This document shows, one piece after another, positions 50,718-59,949 of a stretch of DNA of 64,000 nt. The notes beneath the pieces are model-generated. The model did not search any database and was not told where the DNA came from. It worked only from the letters and a program-made list of their open reading frames with translations. The DNA comes from Microbispora sp. NBC_01189. GTDB lineage: Bacteria; Actinomycetota; Actinomycetes; Streptosporangiales; Streptosporangiaceae. Location: positions 5,699,501 through 5,763,500 of the forward strand of contig NZ_CP108581.1 of the NCBI RefSeq assembly GCF_036010665.1. Reading direction: 5' to 3'. How positions within the stretch are numbered: position 1 is the first letter of the stretch; every line of letters starts with the position of its first letter. The position numbers and the translations under genes are program-made.

Positions 50718-53576
50718 ATGCGGTTGCGCACGACCACGTGCGGAAGATCCCCCTACGGCATGGCGCTCGGCGCCGCGGTCCTGGTGTCGGCCGCGCTCGC
50801 GCTGACGCCGGTCTCTCCCGCGCAGGCCGATCCGGCCGCGGCGGCCGGGAAGAAACCCCCCGCGCCGTGCGGTGATTCAAGCGCGCACCTGGACAAGGTG
50901 CCCACCCCCGAACAGTTCTTCGGCTTCCCGCTGGGCAAGGGACAGCCCCGGGTGCTCACGACCGAAGAGATCACGAAATATGTGGAGGCCGTCGGGCGCG
51001 CCTCCGACCGGGTGGTCGCCGGCACGATGGCGCGCAGCGTGTCCGGCCAGGGCCTGCCCTACGCCATCGTGTCCGATGCCCACCACATGGTCCCCGGACA
51101 GCTGAAGAAGATCACCGACCAGATCCGTTCGCTGCGCGACCCGAGGACGCTGCGGGCGGACAAGGCCGCGCGGATCGCCGAGGACTCGCCCGCCATCGTC
51201 TGGATCGCGGGCAACGTGCACGGCGGTGAGAAGAGCGGCGCCGACGCGGCGCTCAAGACCCTGTACGAACTGGCCGCCGGCCTGTCCTGCGACGTGGTCA
51301 AGCGCAACGACAACCTGGTCACGGTCATCGTGCCCACCCAGAACCCGGACGGCCGCGACGCGAATCGCAGGCAGAACGACTACGGGTTCGACCTCAACCG
51401 GGACTGGTTCGCCCGCACCCAGCCGGAGACCGACGCCAAGATCGACATGCTGCGGGCGTACCCGCCGCAGGTCTTCGTCGACGCGCACGAGATGGGCGGG
51501 CGGCAGTACTTCTTCCCGCCCAACGCCGACCCGATCCACCACGAGATCGCCGACCAGCCGGTGAACTGGATCAACCGCATCGGCGCGGCGAACGCCGCGG
51601 GCTTCGGTTACAACGGCGCCTGCGGCGGCGCGGTCACCACCGAGTGCTACTTCAACTACGCGACGTACGACCTGTTCTACATGGGGTACGGCGACAGCGT
51701 CCCGGCCGCGGGCTTCGGCGCCGCCGGCATGACGTTCGAGAAGGGCAGCACCTCGGCCGTCGAGGACCGGGTGCAGCAGCAGTTCACCACCCAGTGGGCG
51801 ACCACCGGCTGGGCCGCCGACAACCGGCGCGAGGTCCTGGACGGCTACTTCTCGATCTGGCGGACCGCGCTCGCCGAGGGCGCCGCCGGCGCCCTGGAGC
51901 CGAACGAGGTCGTCCAGCCGAGCAACACCGTCCGGTTCCCGGTGCCCGGCATCACGGTCCGGTCCTACTTCCTGCTGCCCGGCCGGCAGATCGGCGACGT
52001 ACGCAGGCTGGTCGACCGGCTGCGCGCCATGGACGTCGAGGTCTACCGGGTGAAGAAGCCCGTGAAGGTGCCGACCGCCCACGTCTTCGGCGGGCGCACG
52101 GCGCGCGACGTGACCGTGCCCGAGGGCGCCTACTGGATCCCGATGGACCAGCCGCAGAAGCACTGGATCCAGGCGGTCATGGGCGAGGACCCGTACGTCC
52201 CGTTCCCCTACTTCTACGACGTCTCCTCGTGGAGCAACCCACTGCTCGCGGGCGTGGACACCATCACCACCGGCGACGTGCTGTCGCCGAAGGCCGACCT
52301 CGTCAGGGACGCCGACGGCGGCGTGGCCTCCGCAGCGCCCCGCGGCGGGTCCTACGCCTACCCGATGGACTCGGCCGCCGCGTCGGAGCTGACCTTCCGG
52401 CTGCTCGGCGCCGGGGTTCCGCTCACGCGTGACGCCCGCGACGGGGTCGTCGGCCTGCCCGCCACCGCGATGAACCGCGGCGACCTGGACAAGCTGGCCC
52501 GCTCGCTGGGCGTCACCGTCGAGGGCCAGGCCGGCCCGGCCTCCGGCGCCGCGCTGCGCACGCCCGACGTCGGCCTGTTCGCCGGCACCGGCGTCTCGAC
52601 GACCTCCGGGTCGTACGGCGAGGCGCGGTACGTGCTCGGGGCCCGCTGGGGTCTCGGCCTCACACCGGTCACCACCGCCGACGTCAACGCCAACACCCCC
52701 GCGTTCACCGGGCGGACGGTCCTGCTCGTCCCGGACGGCAGCAGCTCCAACGGCGGGCTGACCGCGCAGGGCCTGGCCAACCTCCGGCAGTGGGTGGCCG
52801 CGGGCGGCACGTACGTCGGGCTGCGCAACGAGGGCACCCGGGTCGCCCGGGCGGCGGGCCTCACCTCCACCACCGAGAAGGCCAAGCCGACCGGCTACCA
52901 GGTCATCGGCTCGCACTTCCGGGTCGACGTGAGCGCGGGCAGTCCGGTCGCGCTCGGCCGTCCCGCCGAGGACTTCCAGTTCAACAACGGCGACCCCATC
53001 CTGAACCCGAGCCAGACCGGCGTGAACGTGCTCACCTATCCGTCCGGGGACACGTTCTGGTCCAACGGCTACACCGTGGGAGCCGAGGCGCTCAAGGGCA
53101 CGGCCTCCCTCGTGGACGAGCCGAACGGCGCCGGGCACGCCGTGCTGTTCGCCTACAACCCGCTGTTCCGGGCCTACAACGAGAACGGCATCCACCTCCT
53201 CGCGAACGCGCTGCTCCACCCGGCGGGGGCACCCGCCGCGCAGCAGCGCACCCTCGCGGCCCCGACGCCCGGTCAGTCGCCGACTCAGCAGTCCGCGGAG
53301 TCGCTGCGCGCCGCCGCGGCGAAGGCGGAGGAACCGCCCAACCTGGGCGGCGAGTGGCGTCCGATCGTGATCGAGGTGGCCGGTGCCGACCTCGCCCGCA
53401 CCCAGGCCGTGGTGGCCCGGTACACCGGTGCGGCGAGCACGGCGACGGCGGGAGACTCGGCCTACGTCACGATCCCGAACCCGGACGGCCTGGCGGCCGA
53501 CGAGCACCCCTTCGTCCGCGACCTGGTCCGCGACCTCGGCGCGGCGGGCATCCCGCTCCGCTCCGTCGTGGCCTGA
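50718..53576 (+). CDS. Secreted M14-family zinc carboxypeptidase
   Basis: A 952-residue exported protein. Residues 1-37 are a signal peptide (ALGAAVLVSAALAL, then PAQA). The M14 domain has zinc ligands His168 and Glu171 (NVHGGEKSG) and His257 (DAHEMGG), substrate contacts in DLNRDWF, and catalytic Glu341 in MTFEKGSTSA. A long C-terminal part of about 550 residues has no domain I can name. It should degrade peptides outside the cell. GGAGGCG precedes the ATG. Confidence 0.9.
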   Translation: MRLRTTTCGRSPYGMALGAAVLVSAALALTPVSPAQADPAAAAGKKPPAPCGDSSAHLDKVPTPEQFFGFPLGKGQPRVLTTEEITKYVEAVGRASDRVVAGTMARSVSGQGLPYAIVSDAHHMVPGQLKKITDQIRSLRDPRTLRADKAARIAEDSPAIVWIAGNVHGGEKSGADAALKTLYELAAGLSCDVVKRNDNLVTVIVPTQNPDGRDANRRQNDYGFDLNRDWFARTQPETDAKIDMLRAYPPQVFVDAHEMGGRQYFFPPNADPIHHEIADQPVNWINRIGAANAAGFGYNGACGGAVTTECYFNYATYDLFYMGYGDSVPAAGFGAAGMTFEKGSTSAVEDRVQQQFTTQWATTGWAADNRREVLDGYFSIWRTALAEGAAGALEPNEVVQPSNTVRFPVPGITVRSYFLLPGRQIGDVRRLVDRLRAMDVEVYRVKKPVKVPTAHVFGGRTARDVTVPEGAYWIPMDQPQKHWIQAVMGEDPYVPFPYFYDVSSWSNPLLAGVDTITTGDVLSPKADLVRDADGGVASAAPRGGSYAYPMDSAAASELTFRLLGAGVPLTRDARDGVVGLPATAMNRGDLDKLARSLGVTVEGQAGPASGAALRTPDVGLFAGTGVSTTSGSYGEARYVLGARWGLGLTPVTTADVNANTPAFTGRTVLLVPDGSSSNGGLTAQGLANLRQWVAAGGTYVGLRNEGTRVARAAGLTSTTEKAKPTGYQVIGSHFRVDVSAGSPVALGRPAEDFQFNNGDPILNPSQTGVNVLTYPSGDTFWSNGYTVGAEALKGTASLVDEPNGAGHAVLFAYNPLFRAYNENGIHLLANALLHPAGAPAAQQRTLAAPTPGQSPTQQSAESLRAAAAKAEEPPNLGGEWRPIVIEVAGADLARTQAVVARYTGAASTATAGDSAYVTIPNPDGLAADEHPFVRDLVRDLGAAGIPLRSVVA

Positions 53577-53589
53577 TCCACCGCACAAT

Positions 53590-53652
53590 CACCCTGCACC
53601 CTGCACCCTGCACCCTGCACCCTGCACCCTGCACCCTGCACCCTGCACCCTG
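53590..53652. repeat. Nine tandem CACCCTG units
   Basis: Nine perfect copies of the heptamer CACCCTG, starting 14 bp after the M14 peptidase stop and ending at the terminator hairpin. Such a run is prone to slippage. Confidence 0.98.
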
Positions 53653-53653
53653 C

Positions 53654-53682
53654 ACCGGGCGGCCGGCCTCCGGCCGCCCGGT
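53654..53682. terminator. Terminator hairpin after the M14 peptidase gene
   Basis: A perfect 13-bp stem, ACCGGGCGGCCGG paired with CCGGCCGCCCGGT, around a CCT loop. Confidence 0.8.
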
Positions 53683-53687
53683 CCCCC

Positions 53688-53759
53688 GGAAGCACGGAAG
53701 CCGGAAGCACCGAAGCCGGAAGTATCGAGCCGGAAGTATCGAGCCGGAAGTATCGAGCC
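53688..53759. repeat. GGAAG-type 14/15-bp tandem repeats upstream of the M1 peptidase
   Basis: Two 15-bp units (GGAAGCACSGAAGCC, 53688-53717) are followed by three identical 14-bp units (GGAAGTATCGAGCC, 53718-53759). They fill the leader region 20 bp before the start codon. Confidence 0.95.
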
Positions 53760-53779
53760 CGACCATCGAAAGGACCCCC

Positions 53780-55210
53780 ATGACATCGCCTCGTACCCGC
53801 CGGGCGGCGCGGTTCGGCGGCGCGGCGCTCGCGGCCGCGCTGCTCACCGCGACCCAGGCGACCGCCTCCCTCGCGGCGCCCGGAAACCCCGGGGAGCCGC
53901 GCTACTCCGCCGGCGCCCCCTCGCTCGGCGACCCGTACTTCCCCGACCAGGGCAACGGCGGGTTCGACGTGCGGCACTACGACGTCACCTTCGCGTACGA
54001 CCCCGCCACCAAGATCTTGGACGCCACGACGGTGATCACCGCGGTCGCCACCCAGGATCTCGATCAGTTCGACCTCGACTTCCGCGGCCCGGAGATCACG
54101 TCTCTCAAGGTCGGCAAGCACCCGGCCGAGTTCCGCCGGGACGGGCAGGAGCTCGTGATCACCCCGCGGCCGAAGCTCAAGACCGGGGAGACCTTCACCG
54201 TCACGGTGGCGTACAAGGGGACGCCGCCCGTCATCACCGACCCGGACGATTCGATCGAGGGCTGGGTGCCGACGGACGACGGCGTGTTCGTGCCGGGCGA
54301 GCCGCAGGGCGCCCCGGCCTGGCTGCCGTCCAACGACAGCCCGAAGGACAAGGCCACGTTCACCTTCCGCGCGACGGTCCCCGAAGGGGTCACGGTCGTC
54401 GGCAACGGCCGCTTGACGTCGAAGACGACCAAGAACGCGAAGACCACGTTCGTCTGGGAGTCGGCCGAGCCGATGGCGACCTACCTCGCCACTGTGACCC
54501 TGGGGAACTTCGTCGTCAGCGAGACGACGACCCCCAGCGGCATCCCCGTCTACACGGCGGTGGACCCGCGCCTGGTGACGCAGTCGGCGAACGCCGTCGC
54601 CCGGATCCCCGACATCCTGGAGTACTTCTCCTCGGTCTTCGGGCCCTACCCGTTCAACACGGCGGGCGCGATCATCGACCGCGCGCCCAACGTCGGGTAC
54701 GCCCTGGAGAGCCAGACCAAGCCGATCTTCTCCAGCGCGCCCAGCGTCGGCACGATGGCGCACGAGCTCGCCCACCAGTGGTACGGCGACAGCGTATCCC
54801 TCGGCAGGTGGTCCGACATCTGGCTCAACGAGGGCTTCGCGACGTACGCGACCTGGCTGTGGACCGAGCACAGCGGCGGCGCGACGGCGCAGCAGACGTT
54901 CAACGGCTCCAGCAACTACGGCCGCGCGGCGACCTCGTCGTTCTGGCAGGTCGTCACGGCCGACCCCGGCCCGGAGGACATGTTCGGCAACGTGCCGTAC
55001 AACCGGGGTGCGATGACGCTGCACGCGCTCCGCGGCAAGATCGGCGACACCGCGTTCTTCCGGCTCGTCAGGGACTGGGCCACCGAGCACCGGTACGGCA
55101 CCGTGAGCACCGCCGACTTCGTCAAGGCGGCGGAGAAGGTCTCGGGTATGGACCTGAAGACGTTCTTCGACGTGTGGCTCCACCAGAAGGGCAAGCCCAC
55201 CGCCTGGTGA
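53780..55210 (+). CDS. Secreted M1-family aminopeptidase
   Basis: A 476-residue exported zinc peptidase. A twin-arginine-like start (SPRTRRAARFGG) precedes a hydrophobic signal (GAALAAALLTATQATASLA). The N-terminal domain ends in GYALESQTKP, in the position of the GAMEN exopeptidase motif. The zinc site is H328-E-L-A-H332 with Glu351 in NEGFATYATWLW. It lacks the large C-terminal helical domain of full-length M1 enzymes. AAAGGA precedes ATG 53780. Confidence 0.92.
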   Translation: MTSPRTRRAARFGGAALAAALLTATQATASLAAPGNPGEPRYSAGAPSLGDPYFPDQGNGGFDVRHYDVTFAYDPATKILDATTVITAVATQDLDQFDLDFRGPEITSLKVGKHPAEFRRDGQELVITPRPKLKTGETFTVTVAYKGTPPVITDPDDSIEGWVPTDDGVFVPGEPQGAPAWLPSNDSPKDKATFTFRATVPEGVTVVGNGRLTSKTTKNAKTTFVWESAEPMATYLATVTLGNFVVSETTTPSGIPVYTAVDPRLVTQSANAVARIPDILEYFSSVFGPYPFNTAGAIIDRAPNVGYALESQTKPIFSSAPSVGTMAHELAHQWYGDSVSLGRWSDIWLNEGFATYATWLWTEHSGGATAQQTFNGSSNYGRAATSSFWQVVTADPGPEDMFGNVPYNRGAMTLHALRGKIGDTAFFRLVRDWATEHRYGTVSTADFVKAAEKVSGMDLKTFFDVWLHQKGKPTAW

Positions 55211-55217
55211 GCCCGTC

Positions 55218-55252
55218 CCGGCGGCTCCCGCCGCTTGGGCGGGAGCCGCCGG
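55218..55252. terminator. Bidirectional terminator hairpin
   Basis: A perfect 15-bp stem (CCGGCGGCTCCCGCC / GGCGGGAGCCGCCGG) with a 5-nt loop lies between the convergent M1 peptidase and response-regulator genes. Confidence 0.85.
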
Positions 55253-55265
55253 ACGCGCGGCCGGT

Positions 55266-55904
55266 TCATGATCGAAGCCGCAGGGCGAGCTGGATCCGGT
55301 CGCGCAGGCCCAGCTTGCGCAGCACGCTGGAGACGTGGTTCTTCACCGTGCCCTCGCTGATCGAAAGGCGCGCGGCGATCTCCCGGTTGGCCGCTCCGGC
55401 GGCCACCATCCGCGCGACCTCCAGCTCGCGCTCCGACAGCAGCTCCCGTCCGGGGAAGCCGGCCGAGCCCCGCAGCGGCAGCTGCCGCAGCTCGGCGACC
55501 AGCCGGGCGGCCACCGGGCTGCCCAGCACCGTCTGCCCGCGGCTCACCCGGTGGACGGCCGCGACCAGTTCCTCGGGCGAGCAGTCCTTGAGCAGGTAAC
55601 CGGTCGCGCCGCCGCGCAGCGCGCCGAAGATGTACTCGTCCTCGTCGAAGGTGCTGAGCACGATGACGGCCACCTGCGGGTGCTCGGCGGCCAGCCGGGC
55701 GATCAGCTCCACACCGTTCATGCCCGGCATCCGCATGTCGACCAGCGCGACGTGGGGGCGGCACTCGCCGATGACATGGAGCGCCTCGTGCCCGTCGGCC
55801 GCCTCGCCCACGACCTCGACGCCGTCCTCGACCTCCAGCAGCTTGCGCAGCCCCTGCCGCATGAGCGCCTGGTCGTCGACCAGCACCACCTTGACGCGCG
55901 TCAT
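55266..55904 (-). CDS. NarL/FixJ-type response regulator
   Basis: A 212-residue response regulator. The receiver domain has the acidic pair VLVDDQ, phospho-acceptor Asp56 in VALVDMRMPGMNG, and the switch Lys in GYLLKDCSPEEL. A LuxR-type helix-turn-helix ends the protein (LSERELEVARMVAAG, ISEGTVKNHVSSVLRKLG). ATG 55904 overlaps the sensor kinase stop as ATGA, so the pair is cotranslated. Confidence 0.94.
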   Translation of the reverse strand: MTRVKVVLVDDQALMRQGLRKLLEVEDGVEVVGEAADGHEALHVIGECRPHVALVDMRMPGMNGVELIARLAAEHPQVAVIVLSTFDEDEYIFGALRGGATGYLLKDCSPEELVAAVHRVSRGQTVLGSPVAARLVAELRQLPLRGSAGFPGRELLSERELEVARMVAAGAANREIAARLSISEGTVKNHVSSVLRKLGLRDRIQLALRLRS

Positions 55905-57052
55905 GCCACGACCTCCGTGAGCGGCAGCTCGGCGCGCAGCTCGAACCCGCCGCGCGTCGCGTTGGCGCCGGTCAGCGTGCCGCCGAGCGCCCTGGCCCGG
56001 TCGGCCAGCGAGGTCAGCCCGAAGCCGCCGGACGACCGGTCGTCCCGGCCCTGCCCGTCGTCGCTGACCACGAGCACGACCCGGTCGTCGCCGAAGGTGA
56101 GCGTGCCCCGCACGTGCTCGGCCCCGGCATGCCGCAGCGCGTTGGTGAGCCCCTCCTGCAGCACCCGGTAGAGGACGAGCTCGACGTCGGGCGTGAGGAG
56201 CCGTTCCTCGCCCCGCACCTCGAACCGTACGCTGATGCCGGTGCCGTCGAACGACGCGGCGAGCCGTTCGAGCGCGGCGCTGCCCACCCGGCCGTCCAGC
56301 GCGAGCGGGCGCAGCGCGCGCACCCAGCGCCGGGCGTCCGCCAGCGCCTCGACGGTGAGCTCCTTGGCCTGGCGGACCTCCTCCCAGGCGGCGTCGGGGC
56401 GGCGTTCCCGGAAGCGCTCGGCGTTCTCCAGGCCCATCTTGACGACGGTCAGGTGATGACCGACGGAGTCGTGCATCTCCGCCGCCATCCTCGCCCGCTC
56501 CTCGGCGACGGCCAGCTCCCTGATCCGTTCGAGCAGCCCCCGCGCCTCTTCCCGGCTGCGCCGCGCCGCCAGCGTGGAGGAGGTCATGCCCAGCACGAAC
56601 GCCGCGAGCACCGCGCCGAGGCCCATCTCCTGCAGGCCGTCGAGCACGGTCTTGTGGAAGATCAGGGGGACCGCCGCGAACATCACCACCGCGAGGCAGG
56701 ACAGGATGACCGTCGCGGCCCGCATGCTGTAGATGAAGGCCAGGTTGGCCACGGCGATGAGGATCAACGGGAGCTGGGTGCTGTAGGCGCCGCTGATGCC
56801 CAGCATGGTGGTCGCCACGAGGAACAGCGGGGCCGCCCAGCGGCGGCCCTCCGCCGGGTCCCAGGGCAGCAGCGGCCACAGCGCCACGACCAGCCCGAGG
56901 TTGGCGGCGAAGAGCACGTACTCCAGCACGCTGCCGACGCCGAGCAGCACCGCCTGCACGAGGCCGGCCGCCATGACCGCCGTGACCGCCCAGAACACGA
57001 GGTTGAACAGGAACGGCCGGTCGGCGTCCCGAAGCCAGTCGAAACCCGCCAT
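55901..57052 (-). CDS. Sensor histidine kinase (HisKA_3 type)
   Basis: A 383-residue kinase with about six membrane helices in residues 15-160 and no large outer domain. The phospho-acceptor His194 is in RMAAEMHDSVGHHLT (HisKA_3), and the ATPase domain shows LQEGLTNALRHAGA (N box), SDDGQGRD and GGFGLTSLADRARALGG. Signal unknown; few residues are exposed, so the stimulus may be sensed in the membrane. It pairs with the response regulator just downstream. Confidence 0.92.
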   Translation of the reverse strand: MAGFDWLRDADRPFLFNLVFWAVTAVMAAGLVQAVLLGVGSVLEYVLFAANLGLVVALWPLLPWDPAEGRRWAAPLFLVATTMLGISGAYSTQLPLILIAVANLAFIYSMRAATVILSCLAVVMFAAVPLIFHKTVLDGLQEMGLGAVLAAFVLGMTSSTLAARRSREEARGLLERIRELAVAEERARMAAEMHDSVGHHLTVVKMGLENAERFRERRPDAAWEEVRQAKELTVEALADARRWVRALRPLALDGRVGSAALERLAASFDGTGISVRFEVRGEERLLTPDVELVLYRVLQEGLTNALRHAGAEHVRGTLTFGDDRVVLVVSDDGQGRDDRSSGGFGLTSLADRARALGGTLTGANATRGGFELRAELPLTEVVA

Positions 57053-57153
57053 GCTCCGACCCTAGATCGCCACGGTCCGGATGCAACCCGCCATAGGGAC
57101 CATGACCGGAGTCATGCCGCCGCCGTGCGGCCCGTGCCCAGCCCGTCCCGCAC

Positions 57154-57189
57154 CCGTGCCCCGCCCGCGTTCGTACGGGCGGGGCACGG
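57154..57189 (-). terminator. Terminator hairpin after the glycoside hydrolase gene
   Basis: A perfect 14-bp stem (CCGTGCCCCGCCCG / CGGGCGGGGCACGG) with an 8-nt loop, 10 bp beyond the hydrolase stop codon. Confidence 0.8.
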
Positions 57190-57198
57190 CGAGAGCGT

Positions 57199-58995
57199 TT
57201 AACTCGCGGAGCAGGTGACCGGCGAGGGCACGTCGTTCGCGCCGGTCGCGTTGCCGGTGAAGCCGAACGACGTGGACGCGCCGGCCGCCAGGGAGCCGTT
57301 GTAGTTCACGTTCTTCGCGGTGACCGCGGCTCCCGACTGGGAGACCGTGGCGTTCCAGGAGGAGCTGATCGTCTGGCCGTTGCGGTACGACCAGCCGGCG
57401 GTCCAGCCGGAGATCGAGGTGGTCCGGGTGTTCTTCACCGTCACCTCGGCCTGGAACCCGCCGGGCCAGGAGTTGGTCACCGTGTACGTCGCCGTGCAGC
57501 CCTGTCCCGGGCTGGGGGAGGCCGACGGCGACGGGGAGGGCGACGGGGAGGGCGACGACGTGCCGCCGCCGCTCGCCTTGAGCACGGTGACCGAGTACGG
57601 CGGGAGCGTGATCGAGGTGGCCGACGACGCGCTGCTCGTGCTGATCGAGGTGGCGCCCTTGCGCCACTGCACGACGGTCGCCGCGTTGCCGGGGGAGAAG
57701 CCCGAGTAGGACAGCGACACCGTCGTGGAGTTGTTCAGGTCCTTGTTGATCAGCACGACGTTCACGCCGTTCGAGGTCTTCACGGCGTGCGCGGCGAGCT
57801 GCGAGGTGGACGAGGACGCCTTGACCAGGGTGTCGCCGGGCGACCCGGCCTTGCCCACCATCGACAGGCCGAAGTACGGCGGGAACGGCGTGTTCGCCGC
57901 GGGCTCGCCGGAGGCTCCGGAGGACAGGATGCCCTCGTCGTGGTAGTCGGGGGTCCCGTCGTCGCCGGTGGCCGGGCCCTGGCTGGTCCCGTTGTGAAGG
58001 TTCCACCAGTCGAGGTTCATCGCGCCGTTCTCGAACCACGTCAGATAGCTGTCGGTGGCGAACAGCGCCGCGGTCGCGGTGGTGAGCTGATAGCTGGGGT
58101 TCAGCTCGGTGACCGAGATGCCGATGCTCGACGCCCTGCTCCCGGCGTACTTGGAGATCAGGGAGCGGACCGTGCTGGTGATCGTCGAGATCTGCGAGAC
58201 CTTGCCGAGGCTGTCGGTGGCCGAGGTGGCGCCGGGATACCAGTGGACGATGACGAAGTCGGCCTTGTCCTTCACGATCGACATGACCGTGTTGTTCCAG
58301 TCGGCGCTGTCGCCGGAGCCGACGATGCCGTCCGGCCAGCCGCCCGGGGTGGTGAGCACCACGCCTATCTTGATCGTGGAGTCGACGGCCTTCATCGCCG
58401 TGATGTACTGGAGCACGTTGTTCGCGTACGCCTTGGGGCTCTTGTCGGAGTGGTTGTCCTGCTCCCAGCCCGAGCCGTAGTGGCCGTTGCCGTAGACCTC
58501 GTTGCCGATCTCCCAGTACTTGACACCGTACCCCTTGGTGACGTTGGCGTACTTGACCCAGTCGGCGGCCTCCTGGGCGGTCCCCGAGCCGTAGTTGGCG
58601 ATGACGACCGGCTGCGCGCCGGCCGAGCGCACCGTGCCCATGTAGGTGTCGAAGTCGGTGTTCGGCGCCACGTAGCCGCCGTCGGCGGTGTTGGTCTTCC
58701 AGTGGTAGATGTCGCCGTACGACCCGCCGGGGTAGCGGACGGCGGTGAAACCGGCGTCGCGCAGCAGGCCCGCGATGGGGGCGCTGTTCATGTTCCCGTC
58801 GTAGACGGCGACGTTGACCCCGTGCCCGGCGGCGGGGATCGTGCCCAGGGTCGTGCCGGTGTTCACCGTCACGGTGGCGGAGGTCGCGGCCGACGCGGGC
58901 GCGACGGTGACGGCCGTGACCGACGCGGCGGCGAGCGCCGCGGACGTCAGCAGGGCCAGTCCGACGCGCCGCCGGCCTGTGAGCGAGGCGTGCAT
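57199..58995 (-). CDS. Secreted clan GH-A glycoside hydrolase with CBM2
   Basis: A 598-residue exported enzyme. The signal peptide spans about residues 1-37 (RRRVGLALLTSAALAAAS). The catalytic TIM barrel has the acid/base Glu166 in KYWEIGNEVYG and nucleophile Glu298 in ISVTELNPSY; it resembles arabinofuranosidase/GH51-like proteins, but the exact family is uncertain. A Ser/Pro linker (SPSPSPSPSAS) leads to a C-terminal cellulose-binding CBM2 (CTATYTVTNSWPGGF to the final Cys). ATG 58995 is used because an upstream extension would precede the signal peptide. Confidence 0.88.
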   Translation of the reverse strand: MHASLTGRRRVGLALLTSAALAAASVTAVTVAPASAATSATVTVNTGTTLGTIPAAGHGVNVAVYDGNMNSAPIAGLLRDAGFTAVRYPGGSYGDIYHWKTNTADGGYVAPNTDFDTYMGTVRSAGAQPVVIANYGSGTAQEAADWVKYANVTKGYGVKYWEIGNEVYGNGHYGSGWEQDNHSDKSPKAYANNVLQYITAMKAVDSTIKIGVVLTTPGGWPDGIVGSGDSADWNNTVMSIVKDKADFVIVHWYPGATSATDSLGKVSQISTITSTVRSLISKYAGSRASSIGISVTELNPSYQLTTATAALFATDSYLTWFENGAMNLDWWNLHNGTSQGPATGDDGTPDYHDEGILSSGASGEPAANTPFPPYFGLSMVGKAGSPGDTLVKASSSTSQLAAHAVKTSNGVNVVLINKDLNNSTTVSLSYSGFSPGNAATVVQWRKGATSISTSSASSATSITLPPYSVTVLKASGGGTSSPSPSPSPSPSASPSPGQGCTATYTVTNSWPGGFQAEVTVKNTRTTSISGWTAGWSYRNGQTISSSWNATVSQSGAAVTAKNVNYNGSLAAGASTSFGFTGNATGANDVPSPVTCSAS

Positions 58996-59129
58996 GGAGG
59001 AGCTCCTTCGAGCGATCGCGCTGTCGCCCGTGCCGGGCGCAGATCGAGCCGCATCCTGTTCCCCGCCGCCCCCTACGGTCAACGAGAAGACCCCCCGCAA
59101 CCCTCTGACCTGGGGTCGATTTCGTATGG

Positions 59130-59139
59130 AGTTGCAACT
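59130..59139. promoter_or_regulatory. Palindrome upstream of the glycoside hydrolase gene
   Basis: AGTTGCAACT is a perfect 10-bp palindrome 135 bp before the hydrolase start, in an A/T-richer patch likely to hold the promoter. It could be the operator of a sugar-responsive repressor; that is a guess. Confidence 0.35.
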
Positions 59140-59162
59140 TTCATCGCGTCGTCATGGTCATG

Positions 59163-59882
59163 TCACGGCGACAGCAGGCACGCCAGGGCGTGTTCGAGCT
59201 CCTCGGGCGTCGCGACGGGCGCCGCCCAGGGGACCCGGATGAGGTGCCCGGGTCCCGGCCGCAGAGTGGCGCCGTAGCGGTCCAGCTCCCACAGCCACAC
59301 CTCGCCGTGGCCCGCTTCGCCCGTCAGCCTCTCCGCCGCCTCCGCGAGCTGCCGCGAGTGGGACTCGTTGACGTGGCGCACCATGCGTTCGGCCGGTGGC
59401 AGCAACGGGTCGGGGGCCGAGGCGAGGTAGGTCTCGGCGTCGAGGACGCCCGAATCCCCGCCGGTCAGGTAGATCACGTGGCAGACGTCGACGCGCAGCA
59501 GCACGGGTTCGCCGCCCTCGACGGCCGCGAAGAGGTCCTCGTCGGGGCACGCCTCCGCGATGGCGACGGCGGCGGCGCGGGCCTGCGCCGCGGGCACGGG
59601 CTGCGTCCAGCCGCGCACCTTGAGCAGGGCGCGGGGCCGCTCGACCCCGCCGACCTCCCTGGTCGCGGAGAGATCGACCGTCACCAGGGTCTCGGCGGGC
59701 GCGCCGTACAGGACCTCGCCCGGCCTCACCAGCAGGACCGGCCGGCCGCTGCCGTCCACGCCGCCGCGGGCGGCGGCCGTGGGCACATCCGACCCCGCGA
59801 CCGAGACGTGCGTGGGCGCCGCCAGGGCCGCGAGGGTGCGGACGCGCTCGGGGACCGGGGGAGCGGTGACGGGATGCCGCAT
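59163..59882 (-). CDS. DUF2470 domain protein (HugZ-like)
   Basis: A 239-residue protein with an N-terminal split-barrel (PNPOx-like) region and a C-terminal DUF2470 domain containing RMVRHVNESHSRQLAE. This arrangement resembles the HugZ family linked to haem iron use. ATG 59882 has GAAGGAG 9 bp upstream; a TTG 15 bp earlier is less likely. The gene is divergent from the S4 paralogue and shares an iron-box control region, which fits a role in iron or haem metabolism. Confidence 0.8.
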   Translation of the reverse strand: MRHPVTAPPVPERVRTLAALAAPTHVSVAGSDVPTAAARGGVDGSGRPVLLVRPGEVLYGAPAETLVTVDLSATREVGGVERPRALLKVRGWTQPVPAAQARAAAVAIAEACPDEDLFAAVEGGEPVLLRVDVCHVIYLTGGDSGVLDAETYLASAPDPLLPPAERMVRHVNESHSRQLAEAAERLTGEAGHGEVWLWELDRYGATLRPGPGHLIRVPWAAPVATPEELEHALACLLSP

Positions 59883-59899
59883 GCGAGGCTCCTTCAATG

Positions 59900-59933
59900 T
59901 AGGTTAGGCTCACCTTAGTAAGGCTTACCTAAC
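59900..59933. promoter_or_regulatory. Overlapping IdeR/DmdR-type iron boxes
   Basis: 59900-59918 reads TAGGTTAGGCTCACCTTAG, a near match to the actinobacterial iron-box consensus TTAGGTTAGGCTCACCTAA. A second, inverted copy overlaps it (59915-59933, TTAGTAAGGCTTACCTAAC). They lie between the divergent DUF2470 and S4 genes, 17 bp from each start, so the Fe2+-bound repressor should silence both. Confidence 0.85.
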
Positions 59934-59949
59934 TTGAAAAGAGGGTGTC

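Noticed and set aside
55266-57086. A single 606-residue frame that seems to fuse a kinase and response regulator
   Set aside because: Only the last third encodes the response regulator; the rest is out of frame with the true histidine kinase, which is a separate gene overlapping by 4 bp.
59900-59933. Zur operator before the S4 paralogue
   Set aside because: The sequence fits the TTAGGTTAGGCT iron-box pattern and lacks the A/T-rich ATGAnAAT-type Zur core, although Zur would be the textbook regulator.
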